DNA of 64,000 bases from Sphingobacterium sp. lm-10 (GTDB lineage: Bacteria > Bacteroidota > Bacteroidia > Sphingobacteriales > Sphingobacteriaceae): the NCBI RefSeq assembly GCF_023554555.1, contig NZ_JAMJWC010000001.1, positions 1,488,001-1,552,000 on the forward strand, given 5' to 3'. Below are positions 8,982-18,428 of the stretch, in pieces. A model generated the notes under the pieces. It was given only the letters and a program-made list of their open reading frames with translations. It was not told where the DNA came from and made no database searches. How positions within the stretch are numbered: the stretch's first letter is position 1; the number at the start of each line of letters is the position of its first letter. Made by a program: the position numbers and the translations under genes.

Positions 8982-8991
8982 AATCTTCTAT

Positions 8992-10497
8992 CTAAGCAAA
9001 AAAACCATGCAGATACCATTTCACCTCGTGCTCAGCCCCATAATGCCCCAAGCGGTACAACCAATAGCGCTTCCCTTGCTCATCTTCCACCTGATAATAA
9101 TCCCGATGCTCTCCATCCTCAAGCCACCACTCTCGCTCAATACGTTCCGGGCCATCCGCTTTGCGAATAGCATGCACCGCGCCCTGGTAATGAAATAACA
9201 TGGGCGGATAATCAGGTATTGGTGCCGTAACGGATATTAAGGTAGGCTGAGGCAATAATCTGGCTGGACGGGGTCTGCTGCTCTGCCACCCTATGGTGTT
9301 TTTTTCTGATAAGCTATTCGCTAGACGTACTGCACGTTCCGGCCAATAATGCGTATCGGGCAAAAATCGGGCAACGGTACAATGTACACTTCGGTTTTTT
9401 AACTTATCGACCAATTCTGCTACAGTAGGATCGGCCAATCCGGTATGCTGCTCCCAGATCGTTTCCTGCATAGCATCCATATCTTCTACCTTTTCGGCAG
9501 ACAAAACAAATAACTCAATCCCCAATGCCGGTTCAATATCCGGTATTCTGAGCGCAAATAGCTTCATGACATGTTCAATACGCGCAGTAGCCCTGCTGGT
9601 CTGTACCCTTACTTTTTCCAGCTTTCCATCTATCCTATAGGCTTTTAGGGTTGCTTTACGGAGCCCTTTACCCTCATTATTCAACCTTAAACATAGGTTT
9701 TCCAACAGCTTTAATAGTGCTATTTCTATACCTTGGGCAGTGGAAATAGGCTCCATGCAAGGCAACCGCTCTTCATAAGGTATAGGAGGAATCAGTGGAA
9801 TAAGCCACTCCTCTTCCTGTCCAAATGCCTGAGCCATACGCAGCAGAAGCTGATCACCAAATCGCCGACGCAAAACAGAACGATTCATCGAAGCAAACTG
9901 TCCGATAGTCTTTAATCCCAGCTTATGTAACTTATCCACCAGCGCTATCGGAATACGAAGAGCCTGAGGAGGCATGTCAGACAACATGTGTACCTGCTCA
10001 CCCACAGGTACAATAGACATCGTAGGGGCGAAACGCGCTATCGCCCAGGCTGCGCCAAATGTATCTGCCAGGCCAAACTTAACCTGATAGCCGCGTTTTT
10101 CAAACTTGGCAGAAATATGGTTCAAGTATTCGCTTTCTCCTCCCCATAAATGAGCACAACCAGAAATATCAAGTAATAACCCGAGATTCGTCTCATCTAC
10201 ACTTACTAACGGGGCAAAGCGTATACACCAATAGCCAATGGATTGCAATAGCTTATTCGTCCATTGCACCTCCTCTTCCACTACTTTCAACGTAGGCAAA
10301 AAAGCTTTAGCATCTGCTAATACCATTCCTACCTGTATGCCAGATTGTACCGCTAAAGGATTGGCCGACCTAATTACCTGCCTTCCTTGTAGGGTAGTAA
10401 CCACTACTAAAGGAAGGTCACGCAGATGCTGATGACGGATCGTCAACCAATCCGTCAATAAATAAGGAAACCAGATAGATAAACATCTTTTAGACAT
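8992..10497 (-). CDS. imuB: ImuB, Y-family polymerase-like mutasome scaffold
   Basis: 501 residues with the Y-family fold: palm/finger region 1-200, helix-hairpin-helix thumb about 185-240 (IALVDKLHKLGLKTIGQFA), and a little-finger region. The first catalytic acid motif of Y polymerases (DxD near residue 8) is replaced by SIWFPYLL, so it should be polymerase-dead, as known ImuB proteins are. It acts as an adaptor linking the sliding clamp, ImuA and DnaE2. Its ATG comes one base after the imuA stop (TGATATG), which points to coupled translation. Confidence 0.93.
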   Translation of the reverse strand: MSKRCLSIWFPYLLTDWLTIRHQHLRDLPLVVVTTLQGRQVIRSANPLAVQSGIQVGMVLADAKAFLPTLKVVEEEVQWTNKLLQSIGYWCIRFAPLVSVDETNLGLLLDISGCAHLWGGESEYLNHISAKFEKRGYQVKFGLADTFGAAWAIARFAPTMSIVPVGEQVHMLSDMPPQALRIPIALVDKLHKLGLKTIGQFASMNRSVLRRRFGDQLLLRMAQAFGQEEEWLIPLIPPIPYEERLPCMEPISTAQGIEIALLKLLENLCLRLNNEGKGLRKATLKAYRIDGKLEKVRVQTSRATARIEHVMKLFALRIPDIEPALGIELFVLSAEKVEDMDAMQETIWEQHTGLADPTVAELVDKLKNRSVHCTVARFLPDTHYWPERAVRLANSLSEKNTIGWQSSRPRPARLLPQPTLISVTAPIPDYPPMLFHYQGAVHAIRKADGPERIEREWWLEDGEHRDYYQVEDEQGKRYWLYRLGHYGAEHEVKWYLHGFFA

Positions 10498-10498
10498 A

Positions 10499-11245
10499 TC
10501 ATGATCCTAATTGGCGCGTTTGTTGGCTTAGCTCTTCCTTAGTAGTTTGAGCATATGAAACAGGTATAATTTGAAAACCGGATGGACTCCATTCTACCAA
10601 CCAATTACCGGGATGACCATTTCGTACTTTCATTAAGGATACCTCCCAACGCGGAAAACCCAATCCAGGCAAACCGCCCAGCTGCTTACTGGGCACAGAT
10701 TGAATTTGCCAGCGTGCCACGCAAGCGGTAGAACCCGATGTCTGTGCAGCTCGACGTAGGATAAAACCGGTTACCTGGCTTTGCTCTACCGCTAACTGCA
10801 AACGTCGGGATTCGACAAAGCTTAGTGTATACACCTCTCCAACTACCGCAACCAATCCTTTACATTTCAAGGCCTCTTCTACCGCCCACAGCACTTCTTT
10901 CTCATTTCCCATATGCACAAAAATGATCCGGTCGGGAGATATTCCAAACAATTCCATGGCAGGCGGATAGACAATCTGGGCTGTACTGATCCAGAAACAT
11001 ACGCCATCCGTTTCCATTAGCTTAGCTAGGATACCAGCGATAAAGCCCGACGAAGCCGCTCTATCTTCAGCCGTAGCACTTACGAATTCATGTATGCTAG
11101 CCAATGGGAATACGTGGTTTGGAAAGGCTCTCTCTACCGCACCTAACCCGACCTTCGCTTGCAATCCGCGACGCTCTGTCATACCTTGCCACCGCAAAAT
11201 ATCCTGTTGCAATTCCCTAACTATTGTTGATTTATTGTTTTCCAT
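10499..11245 (-). CDS. imuA: ImuA, RecA/SulA-like mutasome subunit
   Basis: With the start at 11245 the protein has 248 residues (MENNKSTIVREL...). The upstream GTG at 11269 is rejected because it lies inside the -7 promoter element TATATTTG. The protein has a RecA-like core with FPLASIHEFVS near the N-terminus, a Walker B-like strand (GLVAVVGEV), and the conserved RRLQLAVEQS segment. It resembles the Bacteroidota ImuA group, in which the Walker A loop is degenerate. It is the first gene of the damage-inducible cassette. Known role: recruits RecA-related functions to the ImuB/DnaE2 complex. Confidence 0.9.
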   Translation of the reverse strand: MENNKSTIVRELQQDILRWQGMTERRGLQAKVGLGAVERAFPNHVFPLASIHEFVSATAEDRAASSGFIAGILAKLMETDGVCFWISTAQIVYPPAMELFGISPDRIIFVHMGNEKEVLWAVEEALKCKGLVAVVGEVYTLSFVESRRLQLAVEQSQVTGFILRRAAQTSGSTACVARWQIQSVPSKQLGGLPGLGFPRWEVSLMKVRNGHPGNWLVEWSPSGFQIIPVSYAQTTKEELSQQTRQLGS

Positions 11246-11268
11246 AGCATACTTAACGCTAGACAGCA

Positions 11269-11309
11269 CAAATATAATGCTAATTATTTTAGTATTTAGA
11301 GATATACTA
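11269..11309 (-). promoter_or_regulatory. imu operon promoter with LexA-like dyad
   Basis: On the minus strand, TATATTTG (11276-11269) is a consensus -7 element 24 bases before the imuA ATG. The dyad TAGTAT (11290-11295) N8 ATACTA (11304-11309) covers the -33 position. A repressor bound there would block the promoter. LexA-type control is inferred from what the operon does, not from a known consensus for this genus. Confidence 0.5.
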
Positions 11310-11337
11310 CAATTATTAGTATTTCGATTTTGGACAT

Positions 11338-11369
11338 AAAAAAACAGGGGTAGTTTTTCGCTACCCCTG
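11338..11369 (-). terminator. Terminator of gapA
   Basis: The 9-bp stem CAGGGGTAG / CTACCCCTG runs, on the minus strand, into seven T. It also separates gapA from the imu promoter. Confidence 0.88.
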
Positions 11370-11400
11370 CCTTTGTATTAAATCCCAATAGGGATGGATA

Positions 11401-12414
<1,014 letters not shown>

Positions 12415-12474
12415 TCAATTTTCATGTGTTTGACAAGCATATGTTTTTCACATCCTCATCTAACATATTTAATA

Positions 12475-13323
12475 TTAATTTTTAGTGGTATAATACTTTA
12501 TCAAATTTTGTACTGGCTCATGGATGATCGTTCCGACAGGCAGGTGATATTCCGCAGCCAGCTCAATTAGCCAAGATGCGTACTTACTAGCCACAGAGCC
12601 AGTAAAGTTGACGACCGAGTCGGGGTATGCTTCAGAGAGCGGCACGAGATATGTTTTAATATACGTTTCCAATCCACGCTTTATAATAGCAGACATATAA
12701 GGCTCCTCTTTGTTTTCTAAAATGAAATCTGAAAAGGAATTGAGAAATATGTTGGGGTTTGGCATATTATAGATCTTATCCATAATAGTTTTCCGATCCA
12801 AGGGATGGCTTTGTATAAACTTTTCTCGAAAGCCTTGCGGCATGGTTTCGCTAAGAAAATCGCGAAGCAGTTGTCGTGCTAACCAGTTAGATGAACCCTC
12901 ATCGGCCATGATATAGCCTAAACCATAATTATTATTAACGATCTTCTTTCCGTTATAATAAGCCGCATTGGATCCACTACCAATAATCCCAACAATGCCC
13001 TTTTCATTACCAAATGTGGCAATAGCAGAGGCCAAGATATCGTGATGAACCTTGATCTTCGCATTTTTAAAAAAATCTTGAAAAACGCGATCTACCTTTT
13101 CTTGCCTTTCGACCGAAGAGGCGCCGGCGCCGAAAAAATAAATTCGTCGGATTTTCTCTGCGTTATTGATCAGGTGCGTATTGCGATTGAATATCTGATA
13201 GATCGTCCGTTCGTCTTGCACATAAGGATTGATTCCTGTTGTTTTAAAACCATACAGCACCCTTCCTTTCTCGGCTATTCGCCAATCTGCAAATTTGGAA
13301 CCACTGTATACTACTACGATCAT
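12475..13323 (-). CDS. BadF/BadG-type ATPase, putative N-acetylglucosamine kinase-like sugar kinase
   Basis: 282 residues with the ASKHA fold: phosphate-1 region MIVVVYSGSKFADWRI, phosphate-2 region GIVGIIGSGSNA (about residue 110), and adenosine region NFTGSVASKYA (about 240). The pattern fits the BadF/BadG/BcrA family that includes eukaryote-like GlcNAc kinases. The usual DGGGTK start is replaced by YSGSKFADW, a common Bacteroidota variant. It lies between pfkA and gapA, so it likely feeds a phosphorylated sugar or amino sugar into glycolysis. The substrate cannot be read from the sequence. Confidence 0.8.
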   Translation of the reverse strand: MIVVVYSGSKFADWRIAEKGRVLYGFKTTGINPYVQDERTIYQIFNRNTHLINNAEKIRRIYFFGAGASSVERQEKVDRVFQDFFKNAKIKVHHDILASAIATFGNEKGIVGIIGSGSNAAYYNGKKIVNNNYGLGYIMADEGSSNWLARQLLRDFLSETMPQGFREKFIQSHPLDRKTIMDKIYNMPNPNIFLNSFSDFILENKEEPYMSAIIKRGLETYIKTYLVPLSEAYPDSVVNFTGSVASKYASWLIELAAEYHLPVGTIIHEPVQNLIKYYTTKN

Positions 13324-13360
13324 ATATTACGATTATCTTCCGGTTTATCGGATGTATCCG

Positions 13361-14344
13361 CTATATAGACATCACTTTAGAAATCTCTAACAATTCCTCG
13401 TCCAGCTTGAATACATCGCTGTGCAAAGCTACGTGGAGCGGCGTAGTGACAATCTTATTTCCTTTGAATCCGATTGTCGACTTAGAGTTCCCATTCAGCA
13501 ATTCTTTAACCGCATGATAGCCCATTCGGGTTGCCAGAATACGATCAAAACTACTAGGAGATCCGCCCCGTTGCAAGTGCCCTAAGATACTAACTTTTGT
13601 GTCAAAAAAATCAAATTTTTCTTTCACGCGCTTTGCCACATGGTAGGCTCCGCCATTTTTCTCCCCCTCTGCTACAATCACGATCATCGAGGATTTATTT
13701 AGCCCCTTACCATCTTCTAGCATTTCGATCAGCTCATCAATAGCAGTATCTTTTTCCGGCATCAAAATGGCCTCTGCACCAGCGGCAACTCCTGCATTCA
13801 ACGCGATACAACCTGAGTCGCGCCCCATCACTTCGACGAAAAACAAACGGCTATGCGATGCGGCCGTATCACGAATCTTGTCGATCGCCTCAATTACGGT
13901 ATTATTTGCCGTATCATAACCAATCGTGTAATCTGTACCGAACAGATCATTGTCTATCGTTCCGGGAATACACATCACTGGGATATCATACTCTTCCGAA
14001 AAAACCTCGGCACCGGTAAAAGTTCCATCTCCACCAATGGTTACCAATGCGTCGATATCCGCATTTTTCAAATTTTCATACGCCGTAGCACGTCCTTCCT
14101 TCGTCCGAAACTCAGGACAGCGTGCCGACTTTAACATGGTACCTCCTTGCGTAATGATGGAACTCACTGAACGACTGTCCATATCAAACAAATCGTTTTC
14201 AATTAATCCTTCATAACCTCGATAAATACCAGTAACTTTAATATCATGATATATGGCGGTACGGACTACAGCGCGGATGGCTGCGTTCATACCAGGAGCA
14301 TCACCCCCGGATGTCAATACGCCTATTCTTTTTATGCTTGTCAT
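13361..14344 (-). CDS. pfkA: ATP-dependent 6-phosphofructokinase
   Basis: 327 residues. Conserved motifs: LTSGGDAPGMNAAIR near the start (ATP), GGDGTF (about 102), GTIDNDL (about 125, catalytic Asp), VEVMGRDSG (about 170) and HLQRGGSPSSFDR (about 250). The GGDGT form indicates the ATP-using rather than the pyrophosphate-using class. It phosphorylates fructose 6-phosphate in the committed step of glycolysis. It heads the pfkA-kinase-gapA run and is divergent from the Nudix-type regulator, which may control it. Confidence 0.97.
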   Translation of the reverse strand: MTSIKRIGVLTSGGDAPGMNAAIRAVVRTAIYHDIKVTGIYRGYEGLIENDLFDMDSRSVSSIITQGGTMLKSARCPEFRTKEGRATAYENLKNADIDALVTIGGDGTFTGAEVFSEEYDIPVMCIPGTIDNDLFGTDYTIGYDTANNTVIEAIDKIRDTAASHSRLFFVEVMGRDSGCIALNAGVAAGAEAILMPEKDTAIDELIEMLEDGKGLNKSSMIVIVAEGEKNGGAYHVAKRVKEKFDFFDTKVSILGHLQRGGSPSSFDRILATRMGYHAVKELLNGNSKSTIGFKGNKIVTTPLHVALHSDVFKLDEELLEISKVMSI

Positions 14345-14496
14345 CGATAGAACTCTTCAAAATAATATACACGAATATAATGTGTATTTATTACACTATT
14401 AAATTTTTTTTCAGATTTGTTGTGTTTTCAGGATATTTTGCAGATAATTGTTACTTTGATTTCAACCACCATACTAGGTATTTAAAAGAGAGATAA

Positions 14497-15159
14497 GTGC
14501 ATTCTCAATTCACCATCGATTGCGTTATTTTAAGTTTTGACAACGGGAAGTTGCAGGTATTACTTACCGAGCGAAATGAATACCCCTATAAAGACTGGTG
14601 GTCTATTCCTGGCTATTTCGTAGAGAAGTATGAAGAGATGGAAGATGCTGTATACAGGATTTGCCATGAGATGACGGGGCTTAAAAATATCGTGATGGAT
14701 CAGCTAGCTGCTTTTGCCGGAGTCAAACGCCATCCTGAAGGTCGTATCCTCACTGTGGCATACCTGGCTTTTGTACAGTATGATAACATCAAAAATAAGA
14801 TTAAACCGGTTTCCAGCTACATGAAACAGGCAAAATGGTTTGCGGTAGATGATTTACCAGATTTGGCCTTTGACCACCTGGAGATCGTCACTAAAAGTTT
14901 GGATCGTCTAAAGAATACGATTTCTTACTCCGCATCTTTATACGAGTTGCTTCCCGAAAAGTTTACCCTTACCCAATTGCAGCAGCTGCACGAAGCTATT
15001 CTTGGAAAAACATTGGATAAACGTAATTTCCGCAAAAAAATAAATACACTGGGTTACCTAAAACCCCTGGATGAATACCAGAAAGGTGTTTCCTATCGCG
15101 CAGCCAAACTGTACAAATTGGATCGCCGCAAATTTCAGAAAGTAATCGGCCAGGGATAG
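14497..15159 (+). CDS. Nudix-fold transcriptional regulator (NrtR/AraR-like)
   Basis: 220 residues. The N-terminal Nudix domain (1-140) has a degenerate Nudix box at 39-62: the Glu after the conserved Arg is Ile55 and the last catalytic Glu is Met59, so hydrolysis is unlikely and the domain probably senses a ligand. The C-terminal winged helix (about 150-220, FRKKINTLGYLKPL) should bind DNA. Such proteins regulate sugar or NAD metabolism. The start is GTG with AGAGAG before it. It is divergent from pfkA across a 152-bp gap. The link to pfkA-gapA is inference from position. Confidence 0.86.
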   Translation: MHSQFTIDCVILSFDNGKLQVLLTERNEYPYKDWWSIPGYFVEKYEEMEDAVYRICHEMTGLKNIVMDQLAAFAGVKRHPEGRILTVAYLAFVQYDNIKNKIKPVSSYMKQAKWFAVDDLPDLAFDHLEIVTKSLDRLKNTISYSASLYELLPEKFTLTQLQQLHEAILGKTLDKRNFRKKINTLGYLKPLDEYQKGVSYRAAKLYKLDRRKFQKVIGQG

Positions 15160-15252
15160 ATCCCGACCAGGTCTGTGTTAAGTTACTATTAACAAAGCAT
15201 CTACTCAGGCGCTGATTTGTCTCACAATTGTCTTTTTTATCTTTTTTTACCC

Positions 15253-15321
15253 TTGATACACTTACTTTTTATATTTTTGAACAATTTTTAATAAAAGTCA
15301 AAACGTATAAATGTTCAAAAA
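15253..15321 (+). promoter_or_regulatory. Promoter and long-spaced inverted repeat ahead of the TetR gene
   Basis: TTG (15253-15255), then 16 bases, then TATTTTTG (15272-15279). A perfect 10-bp inverted repeat, TTTTTGAACA (15274-15283) and TGTTCAAAAA (15312-15321), overlaps the -7 element and the first base of the start codon. This suits autoregulation by the TetR protein, or an RNA hairpin that hides the start. Confidence 0.45.
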
Positions 15322-15929
15322 TGTCAGAGACTAAGAAAGAACAGATCATAGAAGCAGCACTGAAACGATTTTCCCACTTCGGTTTTCAGAAAACTTCTAT
15401 GAACGAAATTGCGGATGATTTGCGCATTACGAAAGCGAATCTTTATTACTACTATGCCGATAAGTCGACTTTGTTAAGCGACTGTATAAAGTCGGTCATC
15501 AATGAGATGACAGAGCGGGAGTATGAAATTATACAGGCTTATGAAGGCGGTTTACTAGGCACAATTTTCTCTTTGTTTGAGCTACATGTGGGCTACGCAA
15601 AAGATTATTATATGCTATCTTTATATGAGAAAGCAGAAATTATCCGTGAGATAAGCATGCAATGCATGGTGCACGAATTTGATCAGCGAAACACCGAAAA
15701 TCTACGCATTCTTTTTCAACGAGCAATCGACGCAGAGGAATTGATATTGCATGACATGGAGATCGCTACGATCTCCTTCCACGAAATTATTAAAAGTCTA
15801 TCTATGTTTCACCGCATTTCCGACATTATTACCGGCATTCCCAACATTGATAATACAGACAAAATATTAGCCAGCCAGAAGCGGGCTGCGAAATTTATAT
15901 TAGAAGGAAAATTAATTAGTAAAAAATAA
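15321..15929 (+). CDS. TetR/AcrR-family repressor of the efflux operon
   Basis: 202 residues from the ATG at 15321 (MSETKKEQIIEAAL...). The frame is open further upstream, but that part is promoter sequence. The helix-turn-helix spans about 8-52: IIEAALKRFSHFGFQKTSMNEIADDL, then ITKANLYYYYADKSTLL. The remaining all-helical ligand domain is typical in length. The stop lies 2 bp before the tolC-like gene, so the repressor is the first gene of the RND operon. It probably senses a drug or lipid-like molecule that the pump exports. Confidence 0.92.
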   Translation: MSETKKEQIIEAALKRFSHFGFQKTSMNEIADDLRITKANLYYYYADKSTLLSDCIKSVINEMTEREYEIIQAYEGGLLGTIFSLFELHVGYAKDYYMLSLYEKAEIIREISMQCMVHEFDQRNTENLRILFQRAIDAEELILHDMEIATISFHEIIKSLSMFHRISDIITGIPNIDNTDKILASQKRAAKFILEGKLISKK

Positions 15930-15931
15930 TA

Positions 15932-17317
15932 ATGAAACGTATAAAACTGATCGCCATTATGGTGTCGGGCTTATTGGCCACACCTTCCTTATTTGCACAG
16001 GAAAAACTGACCCTGCAACAGGCTATCCGCTACGCGCTGGAGCACAAAGTTGATGCGCAGAAATCAAAGCTGGATATTGCCAATGCAGAAAATAAGATCG
16101 ATGAAACCAGATCCAGTGCACTTCCGCAGATCAGTGCCAATGGCGGATTCACCTACAACCCGATTATTCAGCAAAACGCGATTGATATTGGCGCACTAGG
16201 TGGTGTAACCCCTCCCACCGAAGGCGAAGCACCGGTCGTGGGTGGCACCGCAGGCCAGTTAGTACTCGTAGCTTTTGGTACACCTTGGGTATCTTCTAAT
16301 ACGGTTACGTTAAATCAGCAGATTTTCAACCAAGCGTTGTTCACCGGATTGAAAGCAGCAAAGACATCCCGTGAGTTTTATCGCATTAACCACGCACTTA
16401 CCGAGGAGCAACTGATCGAAAAAATTGCCAACGCTTATTATGAGGTTTTTCAGACTCAGCAAACGTTAAAAACGGTACAAACCAACCTCGATAACACTCG
16501 CAAAAGCTTAGGCATTATCAAAGGATTATACGAATCTGGGTTGCAAAAAAAGATTGATTTAGATCGTATGCAAGTAGCGGTTACGAACCTCGAATCACAA
16601 AAACAGCAAACTTTAAATGGCTTAGAATTACAGAATAACGCCTTAAAATTCGCTATGGGAATGGATATATCAAGAAACATCGTACTTCCAGAGGAAACTT
16701 TTCAGGTAGACATATCCAAAATTTTTGAAGAGGCTAATTCGGAGCTTAGAACAGAAATTCTTCTCATGGATAAACAAGCAGAATTGTTGGAATTAAACAA
16801 AAAAGCAACCATCGCTGAGTATTATCCTACGGTTTCTATGAACGCAAACTATGGGGTAATGGGGTTCTCTAGAGACTTTTTCTTGACCAGCCCAAGATCG
16901 TCGCAATGGGCCGACTTTTCTGCCATTGGATTAACCATTAATATCCCTATTTTCAATGGTTTTGCGACTCGGAGTAAAGTACGTCAGGCAGAAGTAGAAT
17001 TACAAACGTTGCGCTATGACCGCATGGATACTAAACTGGCATTAGACCTTGCTAATGAAAATGCAAAATCACAATTGAAAAACAGCATATTAGTAATCCG
17101 CTCTAACGAAGACAATGTGAAGCTAGCCAAAGAAGTGCTAGCCGACACCGAGAACAACTATAAAAACGGCTTAGCTACCTTAACAGAGCTATTAGACGCT
17201 GAAAAAGCATTCGCGGATGCGCAAAATAACTATACAACATCCCTATTGGATTATAAAGTTGCCGAAGTACAGCTTATCAAAGCAAAAGGAGAATTGAGAT
17301 CACTAATTAACGAATAA
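15932..17317 (+). CDS. TolC-family outer-membrane efflux channel
   Basis: 461 residues. A signal peptide ends at SLFAQ (about residue 23). Two outer-membrane efflux repeats with long coiled-coil helices follow: LTLQQAIRYALEHK at the start of the first and NNYKNGLATLTELLDAEKAF in the second. The final segment includes YKVAEVQLIKAKGEL, the family signature. A glycine- and proline-rich insert at about 90-115 is unusual but falls in a barrel loop. It forms the exit duct for the adaptor and RND pump encoded next. Confidence 0.93.
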   Translation: MKRIKLIAIMVSGLLATPSLFAQEKLTLQQAIRYALEHKVDAQKSKLDIANAENKIDETRSSALPQISANGGFTYNPIIQQNAIDIGALGGVTPPTEGEAPVVGGTAGQLVLVAFGTPWVSSNTVTLNQQIFNQALFTGLKAAKTSREFYRINHALTEEQLIEKIANAYYEVFQTQQTLKTVQTNLDNTRKSLGIIKGLYESGLQKKIDLDRMQVAVTNLESQKQQTLNGLELQNNALKFAMGMDISRNIVLPEETFQVDISKIFEEANSELRTEILLMDKQAELLELNKKATIAEYYPTVSMNANYGVMGFSRDFFLTSPRSSQWADFSAIGLTINIPIFNGFATRSKVRQAEVELQTLRYDRMDTKLALDLANENAKSQLKNSILVIRSNEDNVKLAKEVLADTENNYKNGLATLTELLDAEKAFADAQNNYTTSLLDYKVAEVQLIKAKGELRSLINE

Positions 17318-17347
17318 GAACGAATCATATAACCACTATTTATAGAA

Positions 17348-18406
17348 ATGAAACGCACCATTATTACAGTACTAATCATAGCCGCCGCACTAGCGGGCAT
17401 CGTTTATTTATTACAGAAGAATAAAGCAAAAAACGAGTCGGAAACCCAGCAGGCCGCTGCTACCAATCCAAAAGTATCCGTACGTACCGACACGGCAACT
17501 AACCGGATGATGAATCTGGCCTATCTAGCAAATGGCACTTTCGAACCGAAGCAAATGGTAACCGTATCTGCCGAAACACAAGGACGTGTAGTACGCGTGT
17601 CCGTAGACGAAGGTAGTCAGGTTCGCGCCGGACAAACGCTAGCCGTAGTAGAGTCAGATCGCATCAACGTGAATGTCGCCAATGCCGACGTCAACTTAAA
17701 TCAAGCAAAACGCGACTTGGATCGATACGAAAGTGCCTTCAAATCTGGCGGTGTTACCGAGCAACAATTGGAGCAAGCGAGATCACAATACGAGACGGCA
17801 AAAAACAACTACCGCACCGCCGAATTAAACGCAGGCGACGTAACGATCAAGACTTCCGTGAGCGGGATTGTAAACCATCGCAAAATTGAACCGGGCACCT
17901 ACGTTAGTCCGGGTACAGCTGCTTTTGACATTGTCAATGTAAGCTCTCTAAAGCTTCGTGTGAATGTAGATGAAAAAAATGTGGCAACATTGAGCGTCGG
18001 ACAACAGGTAGAAGTAGCCGCCAGTGTATATCCAGAAAATAAGTACACAGGTAAGATTACTTTCATCGCACCTGTAGCAGATGGTAGTTTGAACTTCCCA
18101 GTAGAAATTGAAGTTCAAAATACGGCAAACCAAGCATTGAAAGCAGGTATGTACGGAACAGCTACCTTCGGAGCTAACAAGCAGGCAGATGTATTGATTA
18201 TTCCACGCACCGCTTTTGTAGGTTCGGTAAGCGATAATAGAGTATTCGTAGCGCGCGACGGTAAAGCATTGGACACTAAGGTAGTATCTGGCCGTAATTT
18301 CGGCAACTACATTGAAGTGCTTTCCGGCTTGCAGCCAGGTGATGTGGTCGTAACCTCCGGTCAAATCAACTTGATGGACGGCGCCGAGATCGAAATTATT
18401 AAGTAA
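17348..18406 (+). CDS. RND efflux periplasmic adaptor (membrane fusion protein)
   Basis: 352 residues. One N-terminal membrane helix (about 4-22) without a lipobox anchors the protein to the inner membrane. The biotinyl-lipoyl half motifs are GRVVRVSVDEGSQVRAGQTLAVV and VSGIVNHRKIEPGTYVSPG, separated by a short alpha-hairpin (residues 110-150). Beta-barrel and membrane-proximal domains follow, ending in LQPGDVVVTSG. It connects the RND pump to the TolC channel. It lies 30 bp after the tolC-like gene and 22 bp before the pump gene. Confidence 0.94.
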   Translation: MKRTIITVLIIAAALAGIVYLLQKNKAKNESETQQAAATNPKVSVRTDTATNRMMNLAYLANGTFEPKQMVTVSAETQGRVVRVSVDEGSQVRAGQTLAVVESDRINVNVANADVNLNQAKRDLDRYESAFKSGGVTEQQLEQARSQYETAKNNYRTAELNAGDVTIKTSVSGIVNHRKIEPGTYVSPGTAAFDIVNVSSLKLRVNVDEKNVATLSVGQQVEVAASVYPENKYTGKITFIAPVADGSLNFPVEIEVQNTANQALKAGMYGTATFGANKQADVLIIPRTAFVGSVSDNRVFVARDGKALDTKVVSGRNFGNYIEVLSGLQPGDVVVTSGQINLMDGAEIEIIK

Positions 18407-18428
18407 GCAATCGCACAAAATATTTGGC

